Assembly (NCBI GenBank): GCA_963575745.1 | Contig: CAUYUJ010016146.1 | Coordinates: 55,001-80,000 of the forward strand | Direction of reading: 5' to 3' | Length of the DNA: 25,000 nt | Source of the DNA: Prorocentrum cordatum | Taxonomy: Eukaryota > Sar > Dinophyceae > Prorocentrales > Prorocentraceae | Position numbers and translations under genes: made by a program | Notes under the pieces: generated by a model | What the model was told of the DNA's origin: nothing | Database searches by the model: none | The model's input: only the letters and a program-made list of their open reading frames with translations | Shown: in pieces, positions 8,825 through 17,107 of the stretch | How positions within the stretch are numbered: position 1 is the stretch's first letter | How the letters are laid out: the number at the start of each line of letters is the position of its first letter

Positions 8825-9427
8825 ATGAAGATTCGCGCGACGGCCTGGTTCGGCGGCTGCTGAGGGCGGGCCTGGTGCGACGCAGCAGCGGCCGGCGGCG
8901 TTTTGTCGCGGCGACATGGGGGGCTCCACCGAACACGATACTCACAGCGACAGCGTTCCTCAGAACTGCAAAACGTTGGGTTTCTTGTCGCGTGGCTGGA
9001 AGGAGGAGGATCGCGATCCCTCTGGGCGTGCTCCGTGTGCCACCACTTTGGTGGCGATGGAGGTCCTGACTATGTCGACGGTGACGGCTGCGACACAGTG
9101 CACGAATAAGACCACGCGCGAGATAGCGAGAGACAGAATGTTGGTGCTGAAAGGAACCCCCCTGGGCTTACCAGGAGTCCCAAGGGGTCGGCGGTGCGGC
9201 GCAAGCCCATGAATGTTATGTTCGGGGCCGCTGTGCGATGCCACGCTTTGCGTTGCAAAGTTTTGTGATGCAATTCTTCACTACGCCACGCCACACCAAG
9301 CTGTGACATACTACGTTTTGCGGTGCTCTTCTACGCCATGCCATGCCGTGTTCTACAATGCATCGCGTACCCTTTCGGGATCATTGCCCTGCTCGACATC
9401 CGACTGTGCGAGTAGAGAGGGGATCTA
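8825..9427. repeat. gene-free DNA with a degenerate ACGCCATGCC-type repeat
   Basis: Bases 8825-9215 show no gene. From about 9230 to 9365 the + strand has loose repeats of GATGC, TACGCCA, CCATGCC and GTTTTG(T/C) units at 10-20 bp steps, including the small palindrome CTTTGCGTTGCAAAG near 9245. The open frame 9213-9458 + is Cys/His/Tyr-rich as a result and is not taken as a gene. Confidence 0.5.
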
Positions 9428-9505
9428 CGCCATGGTAACGGATGGGAGGGAGGGGTAGGATGTCAGCTATGACGCGAGCGCACCTAACTTGCCCCTCCCC
9501 CCTCC
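9428..9505 (+). repeat. copy 1 of a ~78-bp direct repeat
   Basis: CGCCATGGTAACGGATGGGA through TTGCCCCTCCCCCCTCC. It matches 10070-10147 with about four or five substitutions. It contains GATGTCAGCTATGACGC and ends in a C/T run. It has no coding role that I can see. Confidence 0.85.
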
Positions 9506-9779
9506 ACAATTACTCAATATGAAACTACTCTCCCTGTTCCCCTGATGGCGTCCGGGTGATGGCCGCGCACCCTCCGCGTACTGTTTTTTACACACAGGAT
9601 GCCCGGGAAATCCCGGGAAACGACTCTCGCTGAGGCGCTGGCGTCATTTTTCCCCAAAATGCTGCTTTCGTTGAGGCGCCGGCCCCATTTCTGCTCCCGA
9701 ATCGTTCCGAATCGTGTCCCGCTGCAGCGTGGGCCTCATTTTCGGATCGGTGTTTGGCCTCCGTCGTTCAGGATCCGCC
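9506..9779. other. gene-free DNA with a palindrome and repeated GAGGCGC-CATTTT motif
   Basis: Bases 9602-9617 read CCCGGGAAATCCCGGG, a 7-bp-arm palindrome. Three diverged units follow (near 9628, 9676 and 9730), each with GAGGCG or GGGCC, then TCATTTT or CCATTTC, so this may be a decayed ~50-bp tandem repeat. No gene is seen. Confidence 0.5.
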
Positions 9780-10022
9780 CGCCACCACCGCGCCGCACCG
9801 CCACCACCACCACCAGCACCACCACCACCACACCACCACAACCACCACCAGCACCAGCACCAGTACCAACACCACCCACACACACCACCACCACCACCAC
9901 CACACCACCACCACACCACCACCACCACCACCACTACCACCACCACCACCACACCACGACAACCACGCACACACGCACGCACGCACGCACGTGCACCACC
10001 ACCCACTACGCACGCGCGCGCG
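9780..10022. repeat. CAC microsatellite followed by ACGC repeat
   Basis: CAC/CCA trinucleotide units fill about 9780-9960, and CACG/CGCA units run to about 10022. They produce His/Thr-rich open frames on the + strand and Val/Trp/Gly-rich ones on the - strand, which are artefacts. Confidence 0.9.
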
Positions 10023-10069
10023 GAGCCACAGGTCCGCTACGACACGCGTCCGCGGATAGAGAAAATCAG

Positions 10070-10147
10070 CGCCATGGTAAGGGATGGGAGGGAGGGGTAG
10101 GACGTCAGATATGACGCGAGCGCACCTAGCTTGCCCCTCCCCCCTCC
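10070..10147 (+). repeat. copy 2 of the ~78-bp direct repeat
   Basis: CGCCATGGTAAGGGATGGGA through TTGCCCCTCCCCCCTCC, the second copy of 9428-9505, about 640 bp downstream in the same orientation. The CAC/ACGC microsatellite lies between the copies. Confidence 0.85.
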
Positions 10148-10274
10148 CCCCCCCCCTCCCCCCTCCTCCTCCACCTCCCTCCATCCTCCCTCCTCCCTCC
10201 TCCCTCTTCCCTCCTCCCTCCTCCTCCTCCTCCCTCCTCCTCCTCCTCCTCCTCCTTCTCCTCCTCCTCTCCTG
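10131..10274. repeat. polypyrimidine CCT/CCCTCC tract
   Basis: An almost uninterrupted C/T tract of about 140 bp on the + strand. It begins inside the end of repeat copy 2. Such mirror-like Pu-Py tracts can form triplex DNA. Confidence 0.9.
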
Positions 10275-10437
10275 CTCGGATTTCGGGCCTCAAGTACTTG
10301 AAGTACTTTTTCAGCTTCGCGCGGTTCTCGTCCCGAAGGCACTCGGCAGGCGATCACGCACGGGGAGGCGGAGGGAGAGGGGGAGACGGAGCAACAGTGG
10401 CAGTTGCATCTGTCAGGGCTTTGAAGATCGGGCGAAG

Positions 10438-10584
10438 AGAAGTATGCACATGCACCGATCCTGGCCAAGCCCACCCTGGGCCCAGGATCGGTGCAAAGGC
10501 TTTCCTGGCCAAAGCAGGAGGTCGTATGCACAGATCTTGGGCTCAGGATGGGCCTGGCCAGAATCGGTGCATGTGCATACTTCT
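10438..10584. repeat. nested inverted repeat (foldback)
   Basis: The outer arms 10438-10459 and 10563-10584 are perfectly complementary over 22 bp (AGAAGTATGCACATGCACCG plus AT). Complementarity continues inward, with a few mismatches, for about another 25 bp. Inside the left arm is a second palindrome: GCACCGATCCTGG (10452-10464) pairs perfectly with CCAGGATCGGTGC (10482-10494). The element could fold as one long or two shorter hairpins. It encodes nothing recognisable. Confidence 0.85.
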
Positions 10585-10793
10585 TTCCTCGATGAAGAAA
10601 GACCGCGAAGACACGGGCTCTTGCAACATGTGTATCCTGTATGCCTCCGCACTCGCTTTTGCCCAAAGCGCTCACAGCGCCCAGGGCTCCCAGATTCCTC
10701 TGGGCTGTCGGGCAGTTCCCGGCACTTGGGCCTTCAGCACTGCAGATCTTGCAACTGGTTGAAAAAAGCAGCGCATTCTCACAGGGAAAGATC

Positions 10794-10959
10794 GGGGGCG
10801 CGCCAACATGGATTAGCGATCCATGGATTTGGTGCGCGGTCGCCAAATCCATGGATCGGGGGAAATACCCTCCCAAAAAATACGGTCGGTGCCGCCTCGG
10901 TCGGCGGCGGAAATCCGCGATTTCCTATGAAACGGGACCCGTCGCTAATCCACGCCCCC
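10794..10959. mobile_element. MITE-like element with terminal inverted repeats and central hairpin
   Basis: The left end GGGGGCG (10794-10800), then TGGATTAGCG (10809-10818), is mirrored at the right by CGCTAATCCACGCCCCC (10943-10959). The left arm has an 8-bp insertion between the two blocks. Inside, CGATCCATGGATTTGG (10817-10832) pairs perfectly with CCAAATCCATGGATCG (10843-10858) around a 10-base loop. This fits a small non-autonomous foldback element, but I see no clear target duplication. Confidence 0.55.
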
Positions 10960-11985
10960 TTGATCCATGTTTCCGATCGCCTGGAAAGAGCGAGCGGGAA
11001 GTCGAGGGCGTGTGCATGCTAAGCCCCTTCACGGAAGGCTCGCTTCGGATCCTGTCTGGTAAAATCGCGCCTGGTCGAAGCATGTTTGGGCCAGGCGCCC
11101 TGGTAATTACTCTCTCCTCCCACCCCCCTCCGTCCCCCTCCCCCTCCTTCCCCTCCTACTCTTCCTCACCACCATCCTCCTCCTCCTCTTCCTCTACCTA
11201 TCGTTTGACAGTTCAAGGCAGAGTGGTGATACCCATACAATACAGGACTGAAAGAGCAGGACGAAAGCAAATGGGAAAAAAAGGAAAAAACAAAATCCTC
11301 ATAAACAACAATTGGGACGATTACGATCGACCAGCACAGTCCGGGCCCCTTCCCCCCAGTCTCCGCCAGACCCAAGGTAACAACAGGAGGGACGAGGAAG
11401 AGAGCCCAGGGGAAAAGGAGGCAAACCAAACGAACAACCCCCCCTAACCCAGGCACCCTCGAGACCGGAGATCACCTGGCATTCCACATGTCCGCGAGGG
11501 AAAGGGAGCTGGAGCCATGTGTGAGTGGGAGCGAGAAGAGGACGAGGAGGACGAGCAGGAGAAGGAGAAGCAGGAGGAGTAGCAGGAGGAGGGGGAGGAA
11601 AAGGAGAAAGAGGAGGAAGGACAGAGCGGGAGACCCAAACCATGACTCCAGACACCCAAGGACGACGAGTGTCGACACGCCCCACCGCAATAAGAATCCC
11701 CATGCGCAAGCACTGCTTGGGGAAGCGGGTTGAGTGACGGAGGGCTGGGAAAGTGCCAGGAAATCCCACACGAGAGCGCTATGCCAGAGCAAACATGCAA
11801 GGGGCCTGGCCCTCAACGCGATCCCTGCATGAAGTGAGCGTAAGACTCGGGCGGGAACCCCACAGCGGGGATTCACCCAACAGCGCGGATTGGCCAAGCA
11901 AAACTCCCCCGACAGAGAACACGGCTCGAGAGCCGAGGGGCGCACCTCGGCCCAAAAGAACACGTGCGACCAAAAAACAAGTCTC
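10960..11985. other. gene-free DNA with pyrimidine and purine patches
   Basis: No domain is recognisable in the overlapping open frames on both strands. Bases 11118-11200 are a CCT-rich pyrimidine patch and 11535-11625 a GGA-rich purine patch. The remainder looks like unique GC-rich DNA. Confidence 0.5.
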
Positions 11986-12014
11986 AGGTCGGGCATGTCC
12001 CCCTACAGGTGGAT
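11986..12014 (+). repeat. left terminal inverted repeat of a short element split by element 2
   Basis: AGGTCGGGCATGTCCCCCTA then CAGGTGGAT. It is the reverse complement of 20068-20096 at about 25 of 28 positions plus a one-base offset. A near copy in the same orientation is at 22098-22126. Weaker similarity extends outwards (CGTG-GACCA). Confidence 0.75.
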
Positions 12015-12033
12015 TGTGGGACGAAAAATAACA

Positions 12034-12038
12034 ATAAC
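12034..12038. other. target site duplication of element 2, left copy
   Basis: ATAAC abuts the 3' LTR of element 2 and is repeated exactly at 19989-19993. Five base pairs is the usual duplication for Ty1/copia integrases. Confidence 0.8.
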
Positions 12039-12227
12039 ACCAAACACGGTGGAGCGGCGGAACAGAAGCGGCAGCTATCGCAGATCTCGTTGTCGGTATC
12101 AGCTCAGGGACACGCGCGTCTGCCTCCAAAGGGGCCGAACCCCTGCTCGAACCGAACACGGTTGCGGAAGGGGCTGAGTGTCTGGTTTCCTCAGGTGGCC
12201 TCTAACAGATCCCTAGGACAACTCGCA
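12039..12227 (-). repeat. 3' LTR of element 2
   Basis: A 189-bp LTR. On the - strand it starts TGCGAGTTGTCC and ends GTGTTTGGT. It differs from the 5' LTR (19799-19988) at about seven or eight substitutions and one single-base indel. The usual terminal CA is absent. The end is set by the ATAAC duplication. Confidence 0.9.
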
Positions 12228-14299
12228 CACCCCAGAATTCTAGAAGCCAAGACACCTGTAGTCAGCCTCCCTCCACTACTTCGAAAGGGGTTCGAACAGG
12301 GTGGAAACAAGCTGTCGCGCGTAGCGCGTTGATATGAATGTGGGAAGCCCGCATATACATCCTTACAGCTAGAACTGAAGCGAGCGCGCAGCGCTGGGCG
12401 ATAGCATACAGGTCTTCGTAGGTGATGTACCCCTCGCAGCACTCGGGCCCCTCGGACTCTTGGTCGCCAGCCTTCCGAAGGCTCCCTCCTGGTCACCCTC
12501 GAGGCTCTCTCCGTCTCCCGGATCTCGAGCGCCTTCTCCTCCTCCACTATCACAAACTCTCCCTTGTACAACATCTCCCTTGTACAATATCCCTTCCGCC
12601 TAGTCAGCGGGTCGGTGATCTGATGGCGTTTGCCGTCCACCCAACGGATGCCGGCGCCGCTCTCTCGCATGCTCTCCTTCAGGATAGCGATATCCAGCGC
12701 GGTCCGGCGGTCCTTGCTCGGGCCGGCGGAGATGTTGTGCAAGCGGTCGCACAGGCACTTGCTGTCTGTCACCACGGTGAGCGGGAACGCCTTTCCCGCC
12801 TCGGGCGCCGTCCTGGCATCCAGTCCAGGAAAGGCCAGCTGCGCGAACATGCTGCGCGGGTAGATGCCGTTCGCCAGGTCCTCGTCCACGCCCAGCGTCT
12901 CAGCCGCCAGCGAGCTCGGCACCTTCCGAGCGAGTCGATGGGACCGCCACGCCAATGGAGAGATCTTGCCCCACAGTCCGTCGCAGATCTGCAGGTCCCC
13001 TGCCATGAGGATCCAGCCCGCCTGGCTCGCCTGGTCCTTCGCGTTAGCCCATGCTGCGTCCGCCACCGCGTAGAAACCCATGTTCTTCAACTCGATCGGC
13101 CTGATCCAGAGGGTCGCGTTGGCGAAGTCCTTCGCGATCCTCGCCACCCTACTACCCTCCAGCAAGTCGGACACCTTCGGGATCGGAAAGGTGCTTTGCA
13201 GCAGCGAGACCGGTCCGCTCAGGTCGGTGCGCGTCTCTCGGCCGATGTAGTTCAGGGATCCCGCCACTGCCCTCAGCGCAGAGATCTCCTTCTCGGCGCA
13301 CAGCTCGTTGACCATGGCGCGTCGTCCGGCTGGGGCGTTGATCAGTTGAATATCCTCCACCATGCCCTTCTGGTTGATCTTGACCGACTTATCAGGTACC
13401 TGCTCCAGCTGCTTGCCCAGGAAGTCACCCTTGCCCTTCCGGTACTTGCCAAAAGGGAACCTCTGCTTGATATTCTCCATCGCCTCCTGGAAGTATGCAT
13501 CTCCTCCCCCGCAAGCGTCGTCCACCGCCAGCGCCAGTGACCCGTGGCATTTGCCGTCTTTGTGCAGGTAGAGCAGGCATGGATCGTAGGAGCTGATCTT
13601 GAAGCCGGCCGCCAACGCCTCAGTAGTGAAGCTCTTGTACCACTGCAGCGGCGCGTCCCCCAGGCCGTAGACATAGACCAGCACCTCCAGCAGCAATCCA
13701 GGCTCTGCTCCTGGTACTCCGTCTTCAGGTAGTTCGCAGTAGAGTGGCCCCTGCTTTCGTTGGTACTTGTAGCCGTTCATGAACGCGGAACTGATGTCTC
13801 CCAGCTCCATGTCGCAGCCCATCGACACGTTCAGCTGCATGCTCATCATCCAGGCCTCCTTCGAGAACATGGACGAATAGGTCTCCAGCTCGGCGAGGTC
13901 CGGGTCCTTGTCTCCGCGTCCGACCCAGCGGCACTTCGCCACCCTGCGTCCGTCCTTCGGCTTCCACGTGAAGCAGCGCCGGCTCGGCATGATCCTGTCG
14001 CCCTGGGTCCTCCTGATCTCGTTCGCCTCGCTCGGTGGCACGAGGCGGATGGCGCTCGCGCCCTTAATGTTGCTCCACTCGGTCGCCTTCGCCTCCTTGA
14101 ACTCCCCCTTCTCCTCGTCGGTCAGGTCCTTGAGCTTCACCTCCTTTCGCTTCGCCGCCTGCCTGATGGAGAGGTAGGCCGCCGGCATCTCCGGCGTCTC
14201 GTCCACTGACTTCTTTGCTGGATCGGCCCTCTCGGGGACTGGCGCTGGTGAGTAGGCCTCTTGGGCGCTCCTCTGGGCGGCGATCCGTCTCCTAGGCAT
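12191..14299 (-). CDS. pol: pol part 3 of element 2: reverse transcriptase and RNase H
   Basis: A 702-codon open frame. Bases 14137-14299 overlap the integrase frame, and the two are in different frames, so a frame change near 14290 is needed for a single Pol. Reverse transcriptase motifs: CRWVGRGDKD (fingers), motif A LGDISSAFMNG (Asp168), motif B YVYGLGDAPLQWY (about 209-221) and motif C ALAVDDACGG (Asp260, Asp261). RNase H has AVADAAWANA (Asp414), SLAAETLG (Glu467), VVTDSKCL (Asp512) and WVDGKRHQITDPLTRRKG (Asp563). All catalytic acids are present, so the enzyme looks potentially active. The natural C-terminus is probably near residue 610; the rest runs through to the 3' LTR with no conserved sequence. 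A 16-bp tandem duplication lies at 12558-12589. Confidence 0.9.
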   Translation of the reverse strand: MPRRRIAAQRSAQEAYSPAPVPERADPAKKSVDETPEMPAAYLSIRQAAKRKEVKLKDLTDEEKGEFKEAKATEWSNIKGASAIRLVPPSEANEIRRTQGDRIMPSRRCFTWKPKDGRRVAKCRWVGRGDKDPDLAELETYSSMFSKEAWMMSMQLNVSMGCDMELGDISSAFMNGYKYQRKQGPLYCELPEDGVPGAEPGLLLEVLVYVYGLGDAPLQWYKSFTTEALAAGFKISSYDPCLLYLHKDGKCHGSLALAVDDACGGGDAYFQEAMENIKQRFPFGKYRKGKGDFLGKQLEQVPDKSVKINQKGMVEDIQLINAPAGRRAMVNELCAEKEISALRAVAGSLNYIGRETRTDLSGPVSLLQSTFPIPKVSDLLEGSRVARIAKDFANATLWIRPIELKNMGFYAVADAAWANAKDQASQAGWILMAGDLQICDGLWGKISPLAWRSHRLARKVPSSLAAETLGVDEDLANGIYPRSMFAQLAFPGLDARTAPEAGKAFPLTVVTDSKCLCDRLHNISAGPSKDRRTALDIAILKESMRESGAGIRWVDGKRHQITDPLTRRKGYCTREMLYKGEFVIVEEEKALEIRETERASRVTRREPSEGWRPRVRGARVLRGVHHLRRPVCYRPALRARFSSSCKDVYAGFPHSYQRATRDSLFPPCSNPFRSSGGRLTTGVLASRILGCASCPRDLLEAT

Positions 14300-16728
14300 T
14301 TCACCGCCTGTCCCTCAGCTTCTTCTCCGTCTCCTGGTGAGAGTACTTCGGAAACTAGGATGTGGGCCTCTCTCTCCTGCTTCTGCTCGTGTTCCGGTAG
14401 TGCACCTTCGGGTCGGGAACGTTCTTCAAGCTCCGGTGGGTCCAGCTGGTCCGAGATGTCCTCCACCGCCCGCTTCCTTTGGGCCCCGCCAGGCCTGCGC
14501 ACCCCGCCGGTCTCCGCCACGTCGCGGTTCGCTTGGACCTCCGCCGGGGTAGCCGCCCTCAGCTGCTTCCAGCTGCACAGGATGACTCCGCCCTGGTAGG
14601 ACAGGTAGGCCTTCCCGGGGATGTTGGTGCTGATGACGGTGGCTGGTCCTCTCCAGTGCTCCCAGGCCTCGCGCTTCGGTCCATGCTGCCTCCAGTAGTA
14701 GACCTTGTCGCCCGGCTTCCAGTCGCCTCGGAACGGGGTGCTCCTCCTGTTCTTGGCTCTGTCCAGCCTGACCAGAACTGATTCCCGAGCGTAGGCCTCT
14801 CGCGCTGCCAGCCGTAAGCCAATAGACCTTGCAAGGGCCCGATCCCCCGCAGAGTGGCGGGACACGGTCTCCAGGCTCACGCCCTCGTCGTCCTCATGCG
14901 CGCCCTCCGGTAGTCGAACTCCACGTCCAAACACCCGTAGGTCGGCCCCTCTCTCGTTCACCGCACAGTTGACGGCGTCAAACAGCTCCTCCTGGTCCCC
15001 GGTATTTAAGATCGTCTCGGTCAGCCTGATGCGGTAGTAGGTCCTCTTCCACAATTGTCCTGCGGTCTCCGTCCTCCCGTTCTGGCACTCGCTCTCCGCT
15101 CCGACTGGGTCCAGCTCGGCGCCCTCCGCGGTCGCCCGGTCTGCGAAGATCCCCCTGATCATGCACTTCTCCTGGTCGCTGGTGATGCGCTTCGGTCTGC
15201 CGTAGGACCTCGACCAGTACTTGCGGCACGCCTGGCGGATGGTTGCTGACTCTCGGTCCGGGAGCCTGATGACCATCTGCTTGCCGGTTGCCCAGTCCAC
15301 AATGTTGAGGCACGGGGTCGTCTCGTTTTTGGGCTTGTTCTGGTTATCCCAGGTGGTGTCTACGAACAACAGGTCCAGGCCTCCCACCTCGTTGAACTCG
15401 AAGCTCTCCGGCGTCGGCAGCCTCGCCGGGGGCGTCGACTTCGGGTGCCTAGTGGCGTCGCAGACGTCGCACTTCTTGATCACCTTCTTCATGGCGCCCA
15501 GCAGCTCTGGCTTCGCCTTGGCCATCTTCAGAACGAAGGTGGTCCTCCGCAAGTCCGCGTGTCCCAGGTTGGCGTGGATCCTCCTCGCGATCGTCTCCCA
15601 CGTCTCTCCTCCAGGGCCAGTAGACGACGAGTCGTAGAGGGCCATCGCCGCGTTTATCTCTCCGACCTGATAGCCGATGTTTTTGCTGATCACCTTGCGG
15701 ACCGCCTTCACCAAGTCCGGCGGGTATGCCTGCGACCACTTGGATATTTTCTGTAGCTTCCCGTCCGCATCACGCCGGTTGCCGAACACCGTCGCGTGCT
15801 CGTGGTCATTCGTGCACCTCCTCTCCAGGTCCTCAGCGTGGCCCATGGTGGTGAGTATCGCCGTCGGTTTCTTCAGCAGCCCCTGCCCGCTCGGGTCCTT
15901 CTGGCTGTAGGCGCACTGGTCCAGGATGATGCTCTTGACCCGCGGGTTCCTCATGAGCCTCCTCATTTCGGCAAGCCCCCAGGAAGTCGCGATCCAGGGG
16001 TGCTCCAGGTAGAAGTCGCGGCCCGCGCCCAGCTGGATCTTGGCGATGCGGATCGCGAACCTCAGGAACAGCAGGGCCTCTCGGCACTGCTTCTCCCAGT
16101 CCTCAGGGCGCTTGTCCCGGTTGAGGCTCTGGAGGGCACAGAACATCGCGCGCGGTGGCGACAGCCCCACCACCTTGGGCTTGCGCTTCTTGATCTCCGC
16201 CAGCGCCCACATGAGATCCTCCTTCCTGCGACAGCCCCAGCCCGTCTTGAGGTCCAGGGCCAGATCCCCGATGATGTTGGTCTGATTCTCGCCGTTCAGA
16301 ACCCTTGGCGGTGAGAAGATCTCCGCCAGGTCGTCGGCGGCGTCGCACACCTCGAACCTGCTGACCACCCCGCCGTTGTTGGTGAGCAGGATCTGCTCCG
16401 GGATGTGGTGAGCCACGTCCCCCATGATGCGCTTCCTCTCGCCATTATTGATATCCCGGGTCTTCGGCTCGGCAGGTTCGCACCAGAACTGCGTCACGAT
16501 GTCCCGGATCCCCTTGCCGTCCTGGAACTCGTAGATCCACTTCAGGTCGCTCATCTCCTCGCCGTGCTCAATGGCCGCGTCGTCGATGACCTCCCCAGTG
16601 TAGCGGTCCCTCGTGACACGCCACTTTACCTGCTTCCAGTAGGGCTCGCCTCGTTGACCTCTCACTCTCCTGGTGCGTGCTGCCCCGTCCTGCTTCTCGC
16701 ACGGCTTCAGTTCGCCCCGTCTTCTCAC
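14137..16728 (-). CDS. pol: pol part 2 of element 2: methyltransferase-like domain, integrase
   Basis: An 863-codon open frame. Residues about 124-350 form a domain not usual in copia Pol: LALDLKTGW, VVGLSPPRAMFCALQSLN (190-203), FYLEHPWIATSW (239-250), LDQCAYS (269-275), KKPTAI (286-291) and RRCTNDHEHATVFG (303-316). The order resembles C5-cytosine methyltransferase motifs (SPPC, E-x-P, then a K-P-T element), but Arg193 stands where the catalytic Cys is expected. The integrase zinc site follows with H385, H390, C420 and C423. The catalytic core has D452 (GLDLLFVD), D518 (TSDQ) and E554 (NGRTE), with exactly 35 residues between D518 and E554. A later WRGPATVI and GKAYLSYQGGVILCSWKQL region resembles the integrase C-terminal part. 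The last ~55 codons overlap the reverse transcriptase frame and look out of frame. Confidence 0.88.
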   Translation of the reverse strand: MRRRGELKPCEKQDGAARTRRVRGQRGEPYWKQVKWRVTRDRYTGEVIDDAAIEHGEEMSDLKWIYEFQDGKGIRDIVTQFWCEPAEPKTRDINNGERKRIMGDVAHHIPEQILLTNNGGVVSRFEVCDAADDLAEIFSPPRVLNGENQTNIIGDLALDLKTGWGCRRKEDLMWALAEIKKRKPKVVGLSPPRAMFCALQSLNRDKRPEDWEKQCREALLFLRFAIRIAKIQLGAGRDFYLEHPWIATSWGLAEMRRLMRNPRVKSIILDQCAYSQKDPSGQGLLKKPTAILTTMGHAEDLERRCTNDHEHATVFGNRRDADGKLQKISKWSQAYPPDLVKAVRKVISKNIGYQVGEINAAMALYDSSSTGPGGETWETIARRIHANLGHADLRRTTFVLKMAKAKPELLGAMKKVIKKCDVCDATRHPKSTPPARLPTPESFEFNEVGGLDLLFVDTTWDNQNKPKNETTPCLNIVDWATGKQMVIRLPDRESATIRQACRKYWSRSYGRPKRITSDQEKCMIRGIFADRATAEGAELDPVGAESECQNGRTETAGQLWKRTYYRIRLTETILNTGDQEELFDAVNCAVNERGADLRVFGRGVRLPEGAHEDDEGVSLETVSRHSAGDRALARSIGLRLAAREAYARESVLVRLDRAKNRRSTPFRGDWKPGDKVYYWRQHGPKREAWEHWRGPATVISTNIPGKAYLSYQGGVILCSWKQLRAATPAEVQANRDVAETGGVRRPGGAQRKRAVEDISDQLDPPELEERSRPEGALPEHEQKQEREAHILVSEVLSPGDGEEAEGQAVKCLGDGSPPRGAPKRPTHQRQSPRGPIQQRSQWTRRRRCRRPTSPSGRRRSERR

Positions 16729-17107
16729 GAGTCCTCTGTCGGACTCTCTCCCGAGCCGCGTCCGCCATCCTCTCGTCCGCTCTGCGTGGTGAGCTGCTCG
16801 CCCCCCTCGCTCTGATCTCGATGCACTGGATGAAATGCCTCATCACGTCGTTGACATGCGTGGTGGGTGTCCGGGTCCAGCTGCAGTACTCGGCGTCGCT
16901 GTTGAGCACCTCCTCGTAGGTCCGCGGGGCGCCCTGCAAATCGGCCACCCCCATGTTCTGCGGGAGATCCGGCAACTGGAGCTTCCGCGGGACGAAGAGG
17001 TCCACCAGCTCAGCCTTCGACGCGGGCGTCGCGTTGACGACCCACTTCAACCGACGCGCCTGCTTCTTCTCGAGGCTGCTCGTTGTCACGGGGCCGCTCT
17101 CCAGCAA
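16568..17107 (-). CDS. pol linker of element 2 with ExoX-C-like motif
   Basis: A 179-codon open frame between the protease and methyltransferase-like parts, in a different frame from both. Residues about 50-98 (16813-16960), with QGAPRTYEEVLNSDAEYCSWT, resemble the small ExoX C-terminal-like/GRF-like module G-x-Y-x-G-x-T-Y-E-E-V-L-x-x-D-P-x-Y-C-x-W. Here Tyr64, Asp71, Tyr74, Cys75 and Trp77 are kept. The module is found in nucleases and other DNA-associated proteins; its role here is unknown. The last ~50 residues are Arg/Glu-rich, overlap the next frame and probably lie beyond a frameshift near 16700. The Met at 17107 need not be a real start. Confidence 0.55.
   Translation of the reverse strand: MLESGPVTTSSLEKKQARRLKWVVNATPASKAELVDLFVPRKLQLPDLPQNMGVADLQGAPRTYEEVLNSDAEYCSWTRTPTTHVNDVMRHFIQCIEIRARGASSSPRRADERMADAARERVRQRTREKTGRTEAVREAGRGSTHQESERSTRRALLEAGKVACHEGPLHWGGHRRRGH

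Noticed and set aside
9599-10114. His/Thr-rich 171-codon frame, possible metal-binding protein
   Set aside because: The His run is the CAC microsatellite read in one of three frames.
10037-11447. Long open frames on both strands
   Set aside because: They cross inverted repeats and a polypyrimidine tract, share no conserved motif, and overlap each other.
12039-12227. tRNA-like B box (GGTTCGAGC) in the element 2 LTR
   Set aside because: Only a partial match to the B box, with no A box or cloverleaf.
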